Source of the DNA: Agrostemma githago
Lineage: Eukaryota; Streptophyta; Magnoliopsida; Caryophyllales; Caryophyllaceae
Length of the DNA stretch: 64,000 nt
NCBI GenBank assembly: GCA_958450325.1
Contig: OY288241.1
Location: forward strand, 46,885,978-46,949,977
Direction of reading: 5' to 3'
A model generated the notes under the pieces. It was not told the DNA's origin. It saw nothing but the letters and a program-made list of their open reading frames with translations, and made no database searches. The translations under genes and the position numbers were made by a program. Below, piece by piece: positions 35,701-46,843 of this stretch; position 1 is the first letter of the stretch; each line of letters opens with the position of its first letter.

Positions 35701-36534
35701 CGACGTCGACCTATCTCTCTCACTCTTTTAAATCTTTCAACCTCAATCTCTTCATCACTCTTATGTAGTAGTGTATGGAATGAAGTTTTTCGAGTAAAGG
35801 ATGAAAATTGAAGAAATATATCACGGTTGATGAAAGTTAAATAAGGAATAATCACTATATTATATCATAAATTGAGAAATTTCGTTGGAAAATTTTAACT
35901 TTGGTTACAATATAGAATAATTTACGAAGTTTAGGGGTACACATTGTAATTCGAAAAAGGCGGGGGTACCACTTGGAAAAGCCGATAGTTGAGGGGTAGC
36001 CCATAGAAAAACCCTTATTTAATTTGTACGTGCTCTCTTGTTATAATTATTGAAAATAAGTCCAACTCTTTGTGTATTATTGATATAAATTTTGTAAAAT
36101 GTAGTCGCAAAGACATAAATCTGCAATCGCAAACAGTTAGATATCAGATCGATATATATTATTACGGAGTATTAATATACTCTTTGTGTGACGCCATTCT
36201 TGACGCTTTTTCAATGTCAAAATGTCGATATGTGAATTTTATAATATTATTTCTCGACTATTTTAACAGTAAAAAGTTTTGTGTTTAGAAAAAATTTTGG
36301 CGGTAAAAAAATTACCACGACATAGAAAAGCGTCGAGGTTGCCAAGTTAAACCATACATGTGGTGACGCCAGAAAGCGTCACCAATAAAATATTCAACGT
36401 TTTAACGCGTCGAGAATTCCTGACGCCCAAAATCTCCACGCTTTTGGAAAGCGTCGAGAATTAAATTTGCGACACTATAAAGCATCGAGAACCTACCTTT
36501 AAAGTGTAAAAAAACCAAGGAATTTGTAGTAGTG
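32775..36534. mobile_element. CACTA (En/Spm) transposon, non-autonomous
   Basis: 3760 bp. Terminal inverted repeats CACTACTACAGATCCCTTG and, reversed from the right end, CACTACTACAAATTCCTTG. The 3-bp target duplication is ATT (32772-32774 and 36535-36537), as expected for CACTA. Subterminal AAGCGTC/GACGC words cluster at 32815-32835 and 36310-36500, including a perfect 9-bp hairpin TGGTGACGC / GCGTCACCA at 36361-36384. No TNPD-like transposase is visible. The ORFs at 32931-33143 (minus, Gly-rich) and 34300-34512 (plus) are not recognised and may be captured fragments. Confidence 0.92.
35445..36014. mobile_element. Mutator-like MITE nested in the CACTA element
   Basis: 570 bp with long inverted repeats (about 85 bp; outer end GGGTTTTTCTATGGG) and a perfect 9-bp target duplication TTATTTAAT (35436-35444 and 36015-36023). 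Long inverted repeats with a 9-bp duplication are characteristic of MULEs. No coding capacity. Confidence 0.93.
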
Positions 36535-36537
36535 ATT

Positions 36538-38153
36538 ACCATCACGGCCGGAACGAAGTGAGCCAAAACTCAGGGGCTATTGTGAGGCCATCCCGACCGT
36601 GACCATCACCATCACGACCGGGACAAGTCTTTTCCTTGTCGCTTCGCTTTTTAGCAATACCCAGCCCTACCCCACCCCTTTTCACCCCAACCCGACTTCC
36701 CTCTTAACCTATACCTCTATCACTACCTTCATATTACTCCATTTATATATCTTCAAGCTATCTTCATCATTAAACTCCAAATTTCCTCCGAAATCCCAAC
36801 CCCAATTCACCAATCCTTTCCCGATACTTCAACCATGTCACTACATTTAGGAAGAGGAGGAATATCGATGACAAAGACGAGCAAAGTGCCGAAAATAATC
36901 ATTGAGACGATGGAGATTGTTGAGTTGCTAACCGTTTGGTAGGCACGACTCTCTTTTCTTTTCTGTCTTTTATTTGCTTAGTCTTTTTTTGTTTATTCCC
37001 CTTCCTTTTATGCTTTTAGTGTCGTGGTGGCCCTCGGGGCCCTTTGGTTATTGCTCCCGATTTTTGATGACGTGACTACATCGAGAATCCATTGAAAATC
37101 CAAATTGGCAAGTTCTTTTCACTTTCTCTTTATTTTTATTCCTTTTTTGGTAGAATTTAGTCGGAATTGGGCGGAGTCGGGGCTAGGTGACTTGATTACA
37201 CCTAGCCGTCCCCTCCCATTTCCTTTTATTTTCTTCTTTTTATTTCTTCCCCCATCCGTATCTTTTCTCGTCTCGGGTCTAGGTGACGTGATTTCACCTA
37301 GGCCCGACACGTTCAACCATTTCTTCACTTTCATTCCCTTTTTTTAGTGTCTTTCACACACTACCGATCGAGCATGAGGACATTGCTCGATTTAAGTGTG
37401 GGGGAGCGATATCTTAGTCTAGTTTAGTTTTATTTTCGTAGTTTTTTCAGAAAAAATTTAAAATTCCTAAAAATTTGAAAAATTTCATAAAAACCAAAAA
37501 GATTTTCTTTTGTGTCATTTTCTTTTGTGTCTTTGTGTTGTATATTTGTTGTGTTATGTGTGTTTTGCCTCCTGATTTCCTTGCAGGTTTCTTGATCGCC
37601 GTAAAGCTCGGAAAGCTCTCGTCATTCGGTAATATCCTCCTATCTCTTTCTCCTTTTCGCATTTTGGAGTTTGGAGGTTGGTATTTTTGTGATGATGGAT
37701 GCTCGGGTGGAGCTTTTTGGAGATTTTGGTAGATGCGGTTGCTTGCTTGGAAAGTTTAAGGTGGTGTTTGTTTATTTTTTGTGTGTGTTTGTTTGATTTT
37801 GTTTTGTTTTGTTTGTCTCATTTTCTTTCGTCTTTGTTTTGTCTTGTATAGTTTGTGAGTCTAGTGTAGAAAATGTTTTCGAAAACCTAATTTTGAGGCT
37901 AGTGCGCAAATGTCTACTTTCCCTTTTTAGTGATATAAATCGATTATTGGACTTTAGTCTAGTAGAATGACTTTAAATCAATAGTTTCGTTGGTTCATTG
38001 CCTTGTGTCCAACTAGTCTACTAGGGATTTACTTCGCGATTTGCATTTTGACCACTCACGGAGTGAAAAGGCCTTGGTTTCTGAGTCCCGTCTTTTAGGT
38101 GACAATGTTCGAAATAGTTTTGATTAGTCCAAGTTTCCACCTTTTTGTGGGTT
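36538..38153 (+). other. 3' non-coding region of element E, first part
   Basis: Degenerate palindrome array (36545-36625), then three hairpins: 37059-37089 (imperfect stem), 37181-37207 (9-bp stem GGCTAGGTG / CACCTAGCC, loop ACTTGATTA) and 37274-37306 (12-bp stem with one G-U-type pair, loop ACGTGATTT). The internal polypurine motif is at 37392-37406. It ends at the solo-LTR target site GGGTT. No gene seen. Confidence 0.75.
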
Positions 38154-39921
38154 TGATAAGTGTGTTATGTAGTGCTTATTTCTTGTGTTTGGTCCCGGTT
38201 TCTCCTGTGGATTCGCTCTTTGGAGCGGTTTCGAGACTACTTACGCTTCTTCTAGATTTTTTTAGGTTCCTAAGGCCTATCTTGGAGAAATGGAACGATT
38301 CTGACTCGTTTCCGACGCATATGGAGCCAACGAAGAGAAGCGACGATGAATCGGTGGCTTAGACTCGATCTCGAGTCCCTTGGAGCCCATTCCCGAGCAC
38401 CGAGAGTCGATAAGAAGCCTAAGAAGAGCAAGTAGGGACCTATGTGACCGTATTTGAAGCCTACATGACTCATCCCGGTCGGGACAATCATCCATCACGA
38501 CCGGGATGAGATGCAAGGAAAGACGCACTTCTGACAGGCCATCCCGGTCGGGACCGACGTCATCCCGACCGGGAAGAGCATAACACCGCCCGGTATTATG
38601 TATAACACCGCCCGGTGTTATGCACCATCCCGACCGGGATGATGAGCTTCCCGACCGGGATGGGTCCCTTCTCGACCGGGATCATCCCTTCCCGGCCGAG
38701 AAGGGCCCAGTTCAGCCCGTGTTTCATTTTTCCGCCTCCCCTATTCTTGTAACCCTATATATGCCTCCCTCTTGTATTGTTTTAAGAACTTTTGGATTAC
38801 TTTTACATTACCCACTAAACCCTAGACTACTTTAGGTTAGATTAGCTTAGATTAGTATAAATTAGTCCTTAATTACTCCTTAATCTAGTTAGTTATTCTT
38901 GTAATATTGGATCTCTTGAAGAATCTATCAAGCTTGATAACCTTGGTGGATGTATTTGGGTTTTCTTCTATGCAAGTTTTCATCTTTTCATCTCCTTTGT
39001 AGTTGGGTATAATCTTTCTCATCCCTTTACTCTTAATCTTTATTGTTATTCAAGTTTTAATCTTTATGTCTTGTTTGTTGTTTATCCTTGTTTTTCATTA
39101 TGAATGTTTTTGTTCTAGTGTTGATTTCTCTTGTTTGTGTTAGTCTTAGTTTAGATATGTGTGAGTAGTTATCCCCTAGGGTTAGTAGGGGGATTGGGTG
39201 TAATTAGGGATGATTAGGGTGAGATGGGTGGTGCTAGTTGTTGTTTTTGTTGTTTCCTATTTACCTTGCACTCTTCATGTTTGATGAAATGCTTGTGAGA
39301 CTGGAGATGATCATTCCTTGTTTTTCCTGCCTCTTCTCTTGCATGCTCTTGTTTGGTTGGTAGGTTTGGTTCCCCCATTAGTAGCGAGAGCGTGGTGAGG
39401 AGGCCCCTAGGCCGTTTAAGTAGCGAGAGCCCGAATGTAACCTAGGCTACGAAACATGCTAGCAACCCCGTTTCCCCTTTTGATCTCCTTGGCATCCATG
39501 AACCCGACCTAGCCCTAGTTTCTTCTTATTGATTTATTTGCTTTCATTTATCATTAGTTACTTGTTTAGCTTAGTCATTAGTCAACCTTAGCCATCGCCT
39601 TAGTTTAGTTTGTCTCGAACCTAGTCTAGAATAGTAGCTCACCTTAGTCTAAACCCATTTTGTAACCCCCGTTTCCTTCTCATTGATTTACTTCGCTTCC
39701 CATTATCATTAATTGATTGTTTTGCCTTTTTATTTATTGTTTTAGACTCTAGTTTAGTCATTAGCACCCTAGTTTAGTTGCTTGAACCTAGTCTAGAATC
39801 GTAGCTCACCTTAGTCCGACTCCCCGTCCCTGTGGATTTCGACCCGACTTACCCTAGCTACCAAGCCTAGGTTAGTTGGTTTATCTTGATCGGTGGGATT
39901 TACGACAAATCCCTCCCGTCA
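38154..39921 (+). repeat. Solo LTR of the same superfamily inside element E
   Basis: 1768 bp, from TGATAAGTGTG to CCTCCCGTCA, flanked by the target duplication GGGTT (38149-38153 and 39922-39926). No polypurine tract or primer site adjoins it, and E sequence resumes exactly after it, so this is a product of LTR-LTR recombination. Its palindrome slot (38468-38705) mixes TCCCGACCGGGA-type units with two copies of another palindrome, ATAACACC-GCCC-GGTGTTAT type. TATA box at about 38753-38762. Confidence 0.9.
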
Positions 39922-40906
39922 GGGTTTGAAGGGAAAGCACGCCCGACTCACCCATTTTCCTACCTTCTACACATATCTCACAAATAAGTTGCATTTTATC
40001 GAGGTTTCTATACTTGGTTGTAATGATAGCCTACAATGCAAAATTTAGCCAAAAGGGCAAACCAAGGCAAAAAGAAAGAAAAGAAAGAAGAAAAAGAAAA
40101 GGCACAACAAATAAAAAAAATACAAAAGGAGAAAAAGAAATGGCATAACAAATCAAAAGCAAAATATGAAAGAAGAAAAATGCCAAGAAAATCATTTCAC
40201 AAAAAAATCTTACCCCTAAAGAATAAGCCTTTTACCGATTGTTATCGTGAAGAGCCTACCAAAGGACCGAGTTCCTAGAAAGGATTATAACGGTAATGGT
40301 CGGTATTCCTTCACTTTGCAACCATATCCACCTTTTTACTTGGACTAGTTAGGCTATTTTTTGAGCATGGGACGACCCTCTTGGCTTGTCGCTAAAGAAG
40401 GCGGGGTTTCACTTTACCTACAGTGTTGACTAACTCCGTGGTTCATCCCCTTACCATCTCGCTTACCGTCCCGTAGTACGTTCTTAGAAGGATAGGAGGA
40501 CCTAGGTAAGTTACCAACGATTTTATTGCTTTGTTGTCATACTATTAGGATTTTGTCCATTTCGGTTTGTATTATTAGTTTGGGAACGTTGTACCTTGCC
40601 TTGAGTCCTTAACCGGTGTTTCTTTCATCGCTTTGTTGAGGGAAGCGGTATTTGTTTCTTCTTGGATGCAACCGATTGTTTGTTTGTTTGTTTGTTTGTG
40701 TGTGTGTGTGTTTTTGTGTTCGGTTGTATCCACAGTTTTGTCGCAAGACCTCACTTAGAGAACTTTTTCTCTAAGTGTTCTCACGTGAGTTGAAAGGGTG
40801 TATGATGCACTAATTTAATACCCGCTCGGTTAGTAGTCTAGTTTCTATTAGTTAGTGGCTAGTTTGTGCTTACTCGAGGGCGAGTAAGGGTTAAGTGTGG
40901 GGGAGT
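39922..40906 (+). other. 3' non-coding region of element E, second part
   Basis: Includes the purine-rich tract (40045-40210), a GT microsatellite at about 40678-40715 and the polypurine tract TTAAGTGTGGGGGAGT at 40891-40906. Confidence 0.75.
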
Positions 40907-42498
40907 TGATAAGTGTGTTTTTTAGTGTTTATTTCATGCGTTTGGTCCCGCTTTCTTTGGTGGAATCGCTCTTTAGGGCGGTTTCGAGGCTACTTACGCT
41001 TCTTCTAGCATGTTTTAGGTTCCTAATGCTCATCATGGAGAAGTGGAACGATTCTGTCTCGTTTCCGATGCATATGGAGCCAATGAAGAGAAGCGACAAT
41101 GATTCGGTGACTTAGACACGATCCTGAGTCCCTTGGAGCCCATTTGAGAATATCCCGAGCACCGAGCATCGATAAGAAGCCTAGGAAGAGCAAGTAGGGA
41201 CCCATCACGGCCGGGAAGCACTCCATCACGGTCGGGAAGCAAAAACGAGAAGAAGCGAGCTACAGCAGGCCGGTCACGGCCGTGACCACCACCATCACGG
41301 CCGGGACGGGGTGTCATCCCGACTGTGACCATCACCATCACGGCCGGCACGGCCCCTGCTCCTGCCCCGCTTCATTGTTTCATTTCCCTTATTCATGCAA
41401 CCCTATAAATACCCCCCTCTTGTATTGTTTTAAGCACGAAATCCTAGATAGAAAACCTTCATCCTTAGCTTAGTTTCTCCTTAATCTTTTCTTCTTCCTT
41501 TAATCTTTGCTTAATCTTAGTAGTTACTCTTGTATTATTGGATTTCTTGAAGAATCTATTAAGATTGACAACCTTGGTGGATGATTTTTGGGTTTCCTTT
41601 TATGCAAATTTCAATCTTTTCATCTCTTCTCTAGTGGGGTATAATCTTTCTTCTCTCTTTTCTCTTAATCTTTCATAGTTAGTAAAGTTTTCATCTTTAT
41701 CTATTGTTTGTTGTTTATCCTTGTTTAATCTTCATAATGAATGTTTTTGTTCTTTTGATGGTTTCTTTAGTTAATGTTAGTTTTAATTTAAACATGTGTG
41801 AGTAGATTCTTGTGGGGTTAGTAGAGGGATTAGGTGTTAAATATGGGTGATTAGGGTTGATTGTGGGTAAAGGTTGAATCTTTGTTGCTAGTCACTTGTT
41901 ATGCATGCCATGTGTTTGATGAAATGGTTGTTAGGGTGGTAGTGGCCAATACTACTCTTGCTAGTTTCCTCCTTGTTGTATGCTTGATTGGTGGTTGAAT
42001 TCTCTTGTTTTGGGTAACATATTGCATGAGTTTTCGGGTTTGTTCTTATCGCGAGAGCGCGGGCTTACCTTAGTGACTAGTAACACCTACACCCTCAATT
42101 TCCTTAGTAGCCTAATGCACCTATGAACCCAACCTAACCCTACTCTTTCCCCTTATTGATTTCTTCATCTTCTTAGCTATTATTCCTGTAGTTTGTTGTT
42201 TCATCCTAGTTTTAATTGAATCGTTTAGTTTATGTCATCTTTAGTTCCTTCATAGTCATAGATTTCTTCCCTTTTCATTGTCTTAGTTTGCTTATCCTTG
42301 TTTCTTAGCCTAGCGATCGTGTTAGTCATCAATTCTCGATAATTCTCTATATTGTCTCCTTGTGACCTAGTCTAGTCTTTAGGTGAAATTTGTCTAAACC
42401 GTTTTCCGTCCTTGTGGTTCGACTCGACTTACCCTAGCCGCCTTGTTAGGATTAGTTGGTTTATTTGGTGTCGGGATCCACGACAAATCCCTCAATTA
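40907..42498 (+). repeat. 3' LTR of element E
   Basis: 1592 bp. The palindrome slot at 41205-41355 uses TCACGGCCGGGA variants and a perfect 16-bp palindrome GGTCACGGCCGTGACC at 41275-41290. TATA box CTATAAATAC near 41402-41411. Confidence 0.88.
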
Positions 42499-42503
42499 GC
42501 TTG

Positions 42504-42925
42504 TTAGGGTAGTCATAAGCTTGATAGGAGGTTTTGAGGTGTATTAATGGCCTTCCATTGGGTAAATTCGAAATGCTAGGGTTTAGGGATCGCTTTCCCG
42601 GTTATTCCCGTACTTGCCTTTCGTAATCTTGCTCAATTAGTGTTTGTGACGCTATGGGTGACTTCCAGGTCGATCTTTGTGGGTTAGAATGTCCTCTAGG
42701 CCACTCCGCGAGGTTTTGTGTGACTTACGATGGACCAAAAAATGTCATAACGATGTCTGATTTTCCCGAAATCACTTCCATTGTGACTGGGATCGAAAAT
42801 GGGTACTAGTGGGCCTTTCAGAATTCTGATATCTTTATCCGAGATTTTGACCTTATTTTGACCTGTTTGAGCTGTTTTAGCCTGACCTGAGGCATGTATT
42901 TTTGTGTTTTTGCTTGGTCTTGCAG
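42504..42925 (+). other. End of PMD intron 1 (after element E)
   Basis: Non-coding. Ends with the pyrimidine-rich acceptor region TGCTTGGTCTTGCAG. No other feature seen. Confidence 0.45.
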
Positions 42926-43263
42926 CTAGAGAGGATACTGAGCGTCCCGAGGGAGCTTCTTTGGCTGGCACCAGTGGTGAGGCCGCCGGGACGAGTTCAC
43001 TGACTCCGCGCGGGATTCGTAGGAGACGACGAAGTGTTCCTTCACAGCGTCGTGATCCAGAGGCCATAGATGAGGCCGATTTTGATATAGTAAGGAAGCG
43101 TACGCTGCATGAGACGATTGTTGGGAGGGCTCACGTCCCAAACCCCGTGCAAGGGAACGAGGAAGTTGGTTACGATGATCCTCCGTGGGCTCAGTACTGT
43201 GACGACCATCAGTTGTAGTTCCATCTTGATTTGCACATCTCTCACCGTATTGTGCGTGGCCTG
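42926..43263 (+). pseudogene. PMD gene exon 2
   Basis: Encodes an Arg/Ser-rich segment (RGIRRRRRSVPSQRR), then an acidic stretch and a WAQYCDDHQL segment. An in-frame TAG lies at 43216-43218; the frame stays open behind it up to the donor GTGAGTA at 43264. Element C lies in the following intron. Confidence 0.55.
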
Positions 43264-43300
43264 GTGAGTATCTCGACTCATCCTTATTGGTTTAGGCTTT

Positions 43301-44952
43301 TGATAAGTGTAGTTTGTAGCGCCTATTTTGCTGTGTTTTTGGTCCCGTTTTCCTTGCGGAATCGCTCTTTGGGAGCGGTTCATGGGCTACTTATGCTTCC
43401 TCTAGCTCGTTTCAGGTTCCCGAGACCATTCATGACGAGTTGGAGCGATTCCGACTCAATACATACACTTTTCGGAGCCAACGAAGCGGAGGAACGATCA
43501 CTCGATGCCTTGGATTCGGCCCCGAGACCTTGGGACCCAATCCCGAGCCTCCGAGATCCGATCCCGAGTCCCGAGAATCGATGAGAAGTTCATGTGAAGC
43601 AAGGGGGAACCAAAAGGATCATATTGGAGGCCCACAAGACTCATCCCCGATGGGTATGCACCTCATCCCGTCCGGGATGAAGTGCGCTTTTGAAGGGGTC
43701 ACTGCCAGGCCGTCCCGGTCGGGACCAACCCGTCCCGGTCGGGATGACAGGCCGTCCCGGTCGGGATGATCCCGTCCCGGTCGGGACCAACCAGCTGTAG
43801 CCGCACCTCTTCTTTTCCTTCCTCCTTCATTCTTGTACCCCTATAAATACTTCCCTCTTGTATTGTTTATGTACATTACCTTAGATTAGACTCTCTTAAG
43901 CCCCTCTACAAGTTATAAACCCTATATTTAGTTCCTCACATTAGTTTTTATTTCTCTGTAATCCTTAGTTAATCCTAGTTTAATCTAGTTGTAATTAGTT
44001 CTTGTATTAAGAAGACACTTGAAGATCTCTCCAAGCTTGACAACCTCGGGATTATTTTGGGTTTCTTATTTATACAAGATTGCATCTTTTTCTTCATCTT
44101 GTGTTGGTATAACTTTCTTTACTCTTGTTCTTTGTTATTATTTCAAGTTTGAATCTTTACTTAGTGTTTATTGTTATTGTTCATGTTGTTCTTGATAATG
44201 GATGTTAGGGTTGTGATGTTGTTTTCTCTTATTGTTGTTAGTTTATCATTGATTATGAGTGAGTAGTTTTCTTGTGGGTTAGTAGGGGGATTAAGGGTAG
44301 AATATGGGTGATTAGGGTTTGATTAGGGGTAAAGGGTGAATCTTTGTTGTTAGTCACATACTTGGCACACCATGTGTTTGTTGAAATGCTTGTTTGAGTT
44401 GTAGTGGCCATGCTTCTCATGCTAGTCTTCCTCTACTCATTGTTTGTCTTGTATGTGGTCATGTTGAGAATAGTCATTATACATACCATGTGGACTAGGG
44501 TTTAGACGCTATCAACGCTAACCCACCTTGACATCGGTCTAAGTAGCGACAGCCCGGACCGACTCTAGCAACTAATAGACACCTACATCCTTGATTACCC
44601 AAGTCACCCAACTACACTTATGAACCCGACCTAACCCACTTCTTTCCATATTTGATTCCACTTATTAGTTAGTCATCGGTTAGTCTAGTTTGCTTGCAAG
44701 TTTGATCTTATTTATTCCGTTTTAGTATCATTTTAGTCTAGTCATTGTTAGCCCACTTCCTTCTTCTCTTCTCATCATAATTCACCAATTAATAGCTCTT
44801 TGTGTTTGTTGTGACTTAGTCTCGTTCTAGGCCGACCTAGTCTAACCCTTGCAACACCGTCTCCGTGGACACGACCCGACTTACCCTAACTACCGTTAGG
44901 TGCTAGTTGGTTATTATTTGACGGTTGGGATCCACGACAAATCCCACCATCA
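43301..44952 (+). repeat. 5' LTR of element C
   Basis: 1652 bp, TGATAAGTG...CCACCATCA. Palindrome array at about 43640-43795 (units TCCCGGTCGGGA), TATA box CTATAAATAC at 43841-43850. Confidence 0.95.
43841..43850 (+). promoter_or_regulatory. TATA box of the element C 5' LTR
   Basis: CTATAAATAC lies about 50 bp downstream of the last palindrome. It would start the genomic RNA that carries gag-pro. Confidence 0.7.
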
Positions 44953-44955
44953 ATT

Positions 44956-44973
44956 TGGCGCCGTCGCCGGGGA
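44956..44973 (+). other. Primer binding site of element C
   Basis: TGGCGCCGTCGCCGGGGA lies 3 nt after the LTR. It differs at one position from the site in A and B (GTC for GTT). Confidence 0.85.
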
Positions 44974-45126
44974 CGGTGCATTGTTTAGACTTTGTTCGCT
45001 TATTTCTAGACTTAGTTACCCTTCTTTGTGCCCTTCTACCCTCTCTTGTGCATACTTTCTAGTTTTTCTTGTTTTCTTAGCTTTCTTTTCTTTTTGTCTC
45101 TAGTTGTGCTTGTTTATTGTCGTTAC

Positions 45127-45147
45127 CTAGTGCCCATAAAGCACTAG
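45127..45147 (+). other. Leader hairpin of element C
   Basis: Perfect 7-bp stem CTAGTGC / GCACTAG around the loop CCATAAA, 31 nt upstream of the gag ATG. Conserved as a stem in B with a different loop. Confidence 0.65.
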
Positions 45148-45178
45148 GTGTTCTCACGTTTGTTCTAGTGTGTAGTGT

Positions 45179-46732
45179 ATGCCTAGGCGGGGAGGCGAAT
45201 TCTTTCTCTTTAATCCAGAGCTGGAGAGGCTTTTTCGAGCCTTTCGCCAACGAACGATTAACCGGGTTAGAATCTCTCAACCAAGCGCAAGCAATACCCA
45301 TCAAGAGCAAGCTCAAGGAAGCGATTTTGAGGAAGCATCTCGAGAGACGGCCGAAGGGAATTTCACCAATCCCTTTGGATTTTCTTCTCCTAGTTCCCCC
45401 TTTTCATCTACATCAACACCGTCTACAACACCATCTTCTCCCTTATATCCAAGAATGCCTAAGTTTTCTTCTCACTCAACATTCACGGAAGACGTTTTGC
45501 CGGGACCCAATGCTCTACCGGCCGCTTATGCCGGAAATTTTACGTCCAAGACTCACTTCATACAACTTGTGGAAAGGAATCAATTTAGTGGTTTGCCCAC
45601 CGAAGACCCGCACCAACACATGGAGACTTTCTCCGATTATTGCGACACTATCTCTCAACCCGGGGTTACTCAAGATCAAATTCGTTGGGTACTCTTCCCG
45701 TTTTCTCTTATTGGAAAAGCGAAGCAATGTATTAAGAGTCTCGATAGGGCAACCATGGGCATCGACACTTGGAAGAAGCTTGCATTGGCGTTCTACCAAA
45801 CTTTCTACCCTCCGGAAAAGACTAATTTGCTTAGGGCCTCCATCACTGGTTTCCAACAAAGGGATGAAGAGAGCCTATATGAAGCTTGGGAGCGGTTTAA
45901 ATCTTTGGTGAGATCGTGCCCCCATCATGGACTTTCACAATGGTTCTTAGTCCAACAATTTTGGAATGGTCTTTATAAGGACTCAAGGACTATACTCAAT
46001 ATGGGCTCCAATGGTAGATTCACCGAGGTCGATGATGACCAAACATGGGCAAGAATCGAGGAAATGGCGGTCCATAATTCTCAATACTCAAGGCCTAGGA
46101 AGGCAAATCGAGGAGGTAGGCACGAGGTTGATGCTATTACTCAATTAAGCATTGACCTTGGAGCCCAATTGAAGACACATATGGAGACCATTGACAAGAA
46201 GCTCCAAGGCCACCTCACTCAAGTTCAAAGCATTGGTTCCTCCTATCAACACTCAATTCAAGAAGTGAATGCTTTGGGATTTGCACCTCCTTTGCCTTAT
46301 TATGGGATGTGTGACACTTGTGGAATCGTTGGTCATGATCCTATGAATTGTAGAGGAAGTATTGAACAAGTGAACGCCTTTCAAGCGTTCAAGCAAGGTG
46401 CCTCCTACTCTAATCAATACCAAGCTTCCAATCAAGTCCCTCAACAACAAGCCTTTCAACACCAACAACAACATCGTCCCTATGTTCCACCTCCCTTAAG
46501 GGACAACAATCAAGGCAACCAAGGTTACCAAGGCAACTCAAGGCCTTTGCACAACTTCAAGCAAAATAACCAAGGTACCTTCCACAACAACAATCAAGGG
46601 TTCCAACAAGGGAACTTCAACCAAGGCTATCAAAACCACAACCATGGCAACAATCAAGGCCTTAATCAAGGCAATTCTCATGGGTTCCAAGGGAACCGTC
46701 AACATCAAGCAACTCAAAGTAATCAACAATAA
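45179..46732 (+). CDS. gag: Gag structural protein of element C
   Basis: 517 codons from ATG (MPRRGGEFF) to TAA at 46730. A retrotransposon Gag/capsid domain covers about residues 140-290 (landmarks WKKLALAFYQTFYP and YEAWERFKSLVRSCP). A CCHC zinc knuckle C-X2-C-X4-H-X4-C lies at about residues 378-391. The tail from about 400 is rich in Gln, Asn and Gly. It would form the virus-like particle and bind element RNA. The frame continues without another stop into the protease ORF. Element A has CAA at the position of the TAA, so the stop is probably a C-to-T mutation rather than a designed readthrough site, though readthrough cannot be excluded. Confidence 0.9.
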   Translation: MPRRGGEFFLFNPELERLFRAFRQRTINRVRISQPSASNTHQEQAQGSDFEEASRETAEGNFTNPFGFSSPSSPFSSTSTPSTTPSSPLYPRMPKFSSHSTFTEDVLPGPNALPAAYAGNFTSKTHFIQLVERNQFSGLPTEDPHQHMETFSDYCDTISQPGVTQDQIRWVLFPFSLIGKAKQCIKSLDRATMGIDTWKKLALAFYQTFYPPEKTNLLRASITGFQQRDEESLYEAWERFKSLVRSCPHHGLSQWFLVQQFWNGLYKDSRTILNMGSNGRFTEVDDDQTWARIEEMAVHNSQYSRPRKANRGGRHEVDAITQLSIDLGAQLKTHMETIDKKLQGHLTQVQSIGSSYQHSIQEVNALGFAPPLPYYGMCDTCGIVGHDPMNCRGSIEQVNAFQAFKQGASYSNQYQASNQVPQQQAFQHQQQHRPYVPPPLRDNNQGNQGYQGNSRPLHNFKQNNQGTFHNNNQGFQQGNFNQGYQNHNHGNNQGLNQGNSHGFQGNRQHQATQSNQQ

Positions 46733-46843
46733 AGCAAGCCTAGGAGCCGGTCTCCTATTCATGACTATGGTACTCCATTAGCCCTCACCGATACTCCGCA
46801 TAATCCATCATCCCCACCACGGGATTTCGACATACAAAAGCAA

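Larger units (their letters stand above)
32456..42498 (+). mobile_element. Element E: internally deleted Athila-like retrotransposon
   Basis: Bounded by the target duplication GCTTG (32451-32455 and 42499-42503). The 5' LTR is cut after about 150 bp (near 32606) and joined directly to the 3' non-coding region, so leader, primer site and gag-pro are gone. Two later insertions split it: a CACTA element and a solo LTR. Its 3' end reads ...CTCAATTA instead of the usual ...TCA, suggesting a mutated terminus. Excluding cargo it is about 4.5 kb. Confidence 0.85.

Noticed and set aside
45117..45911. 264-codon ORF overlapping gag of C in another frame
   Set aside because: It is a shadow of the true gag frame, which has the capsid and CCHC motifs.
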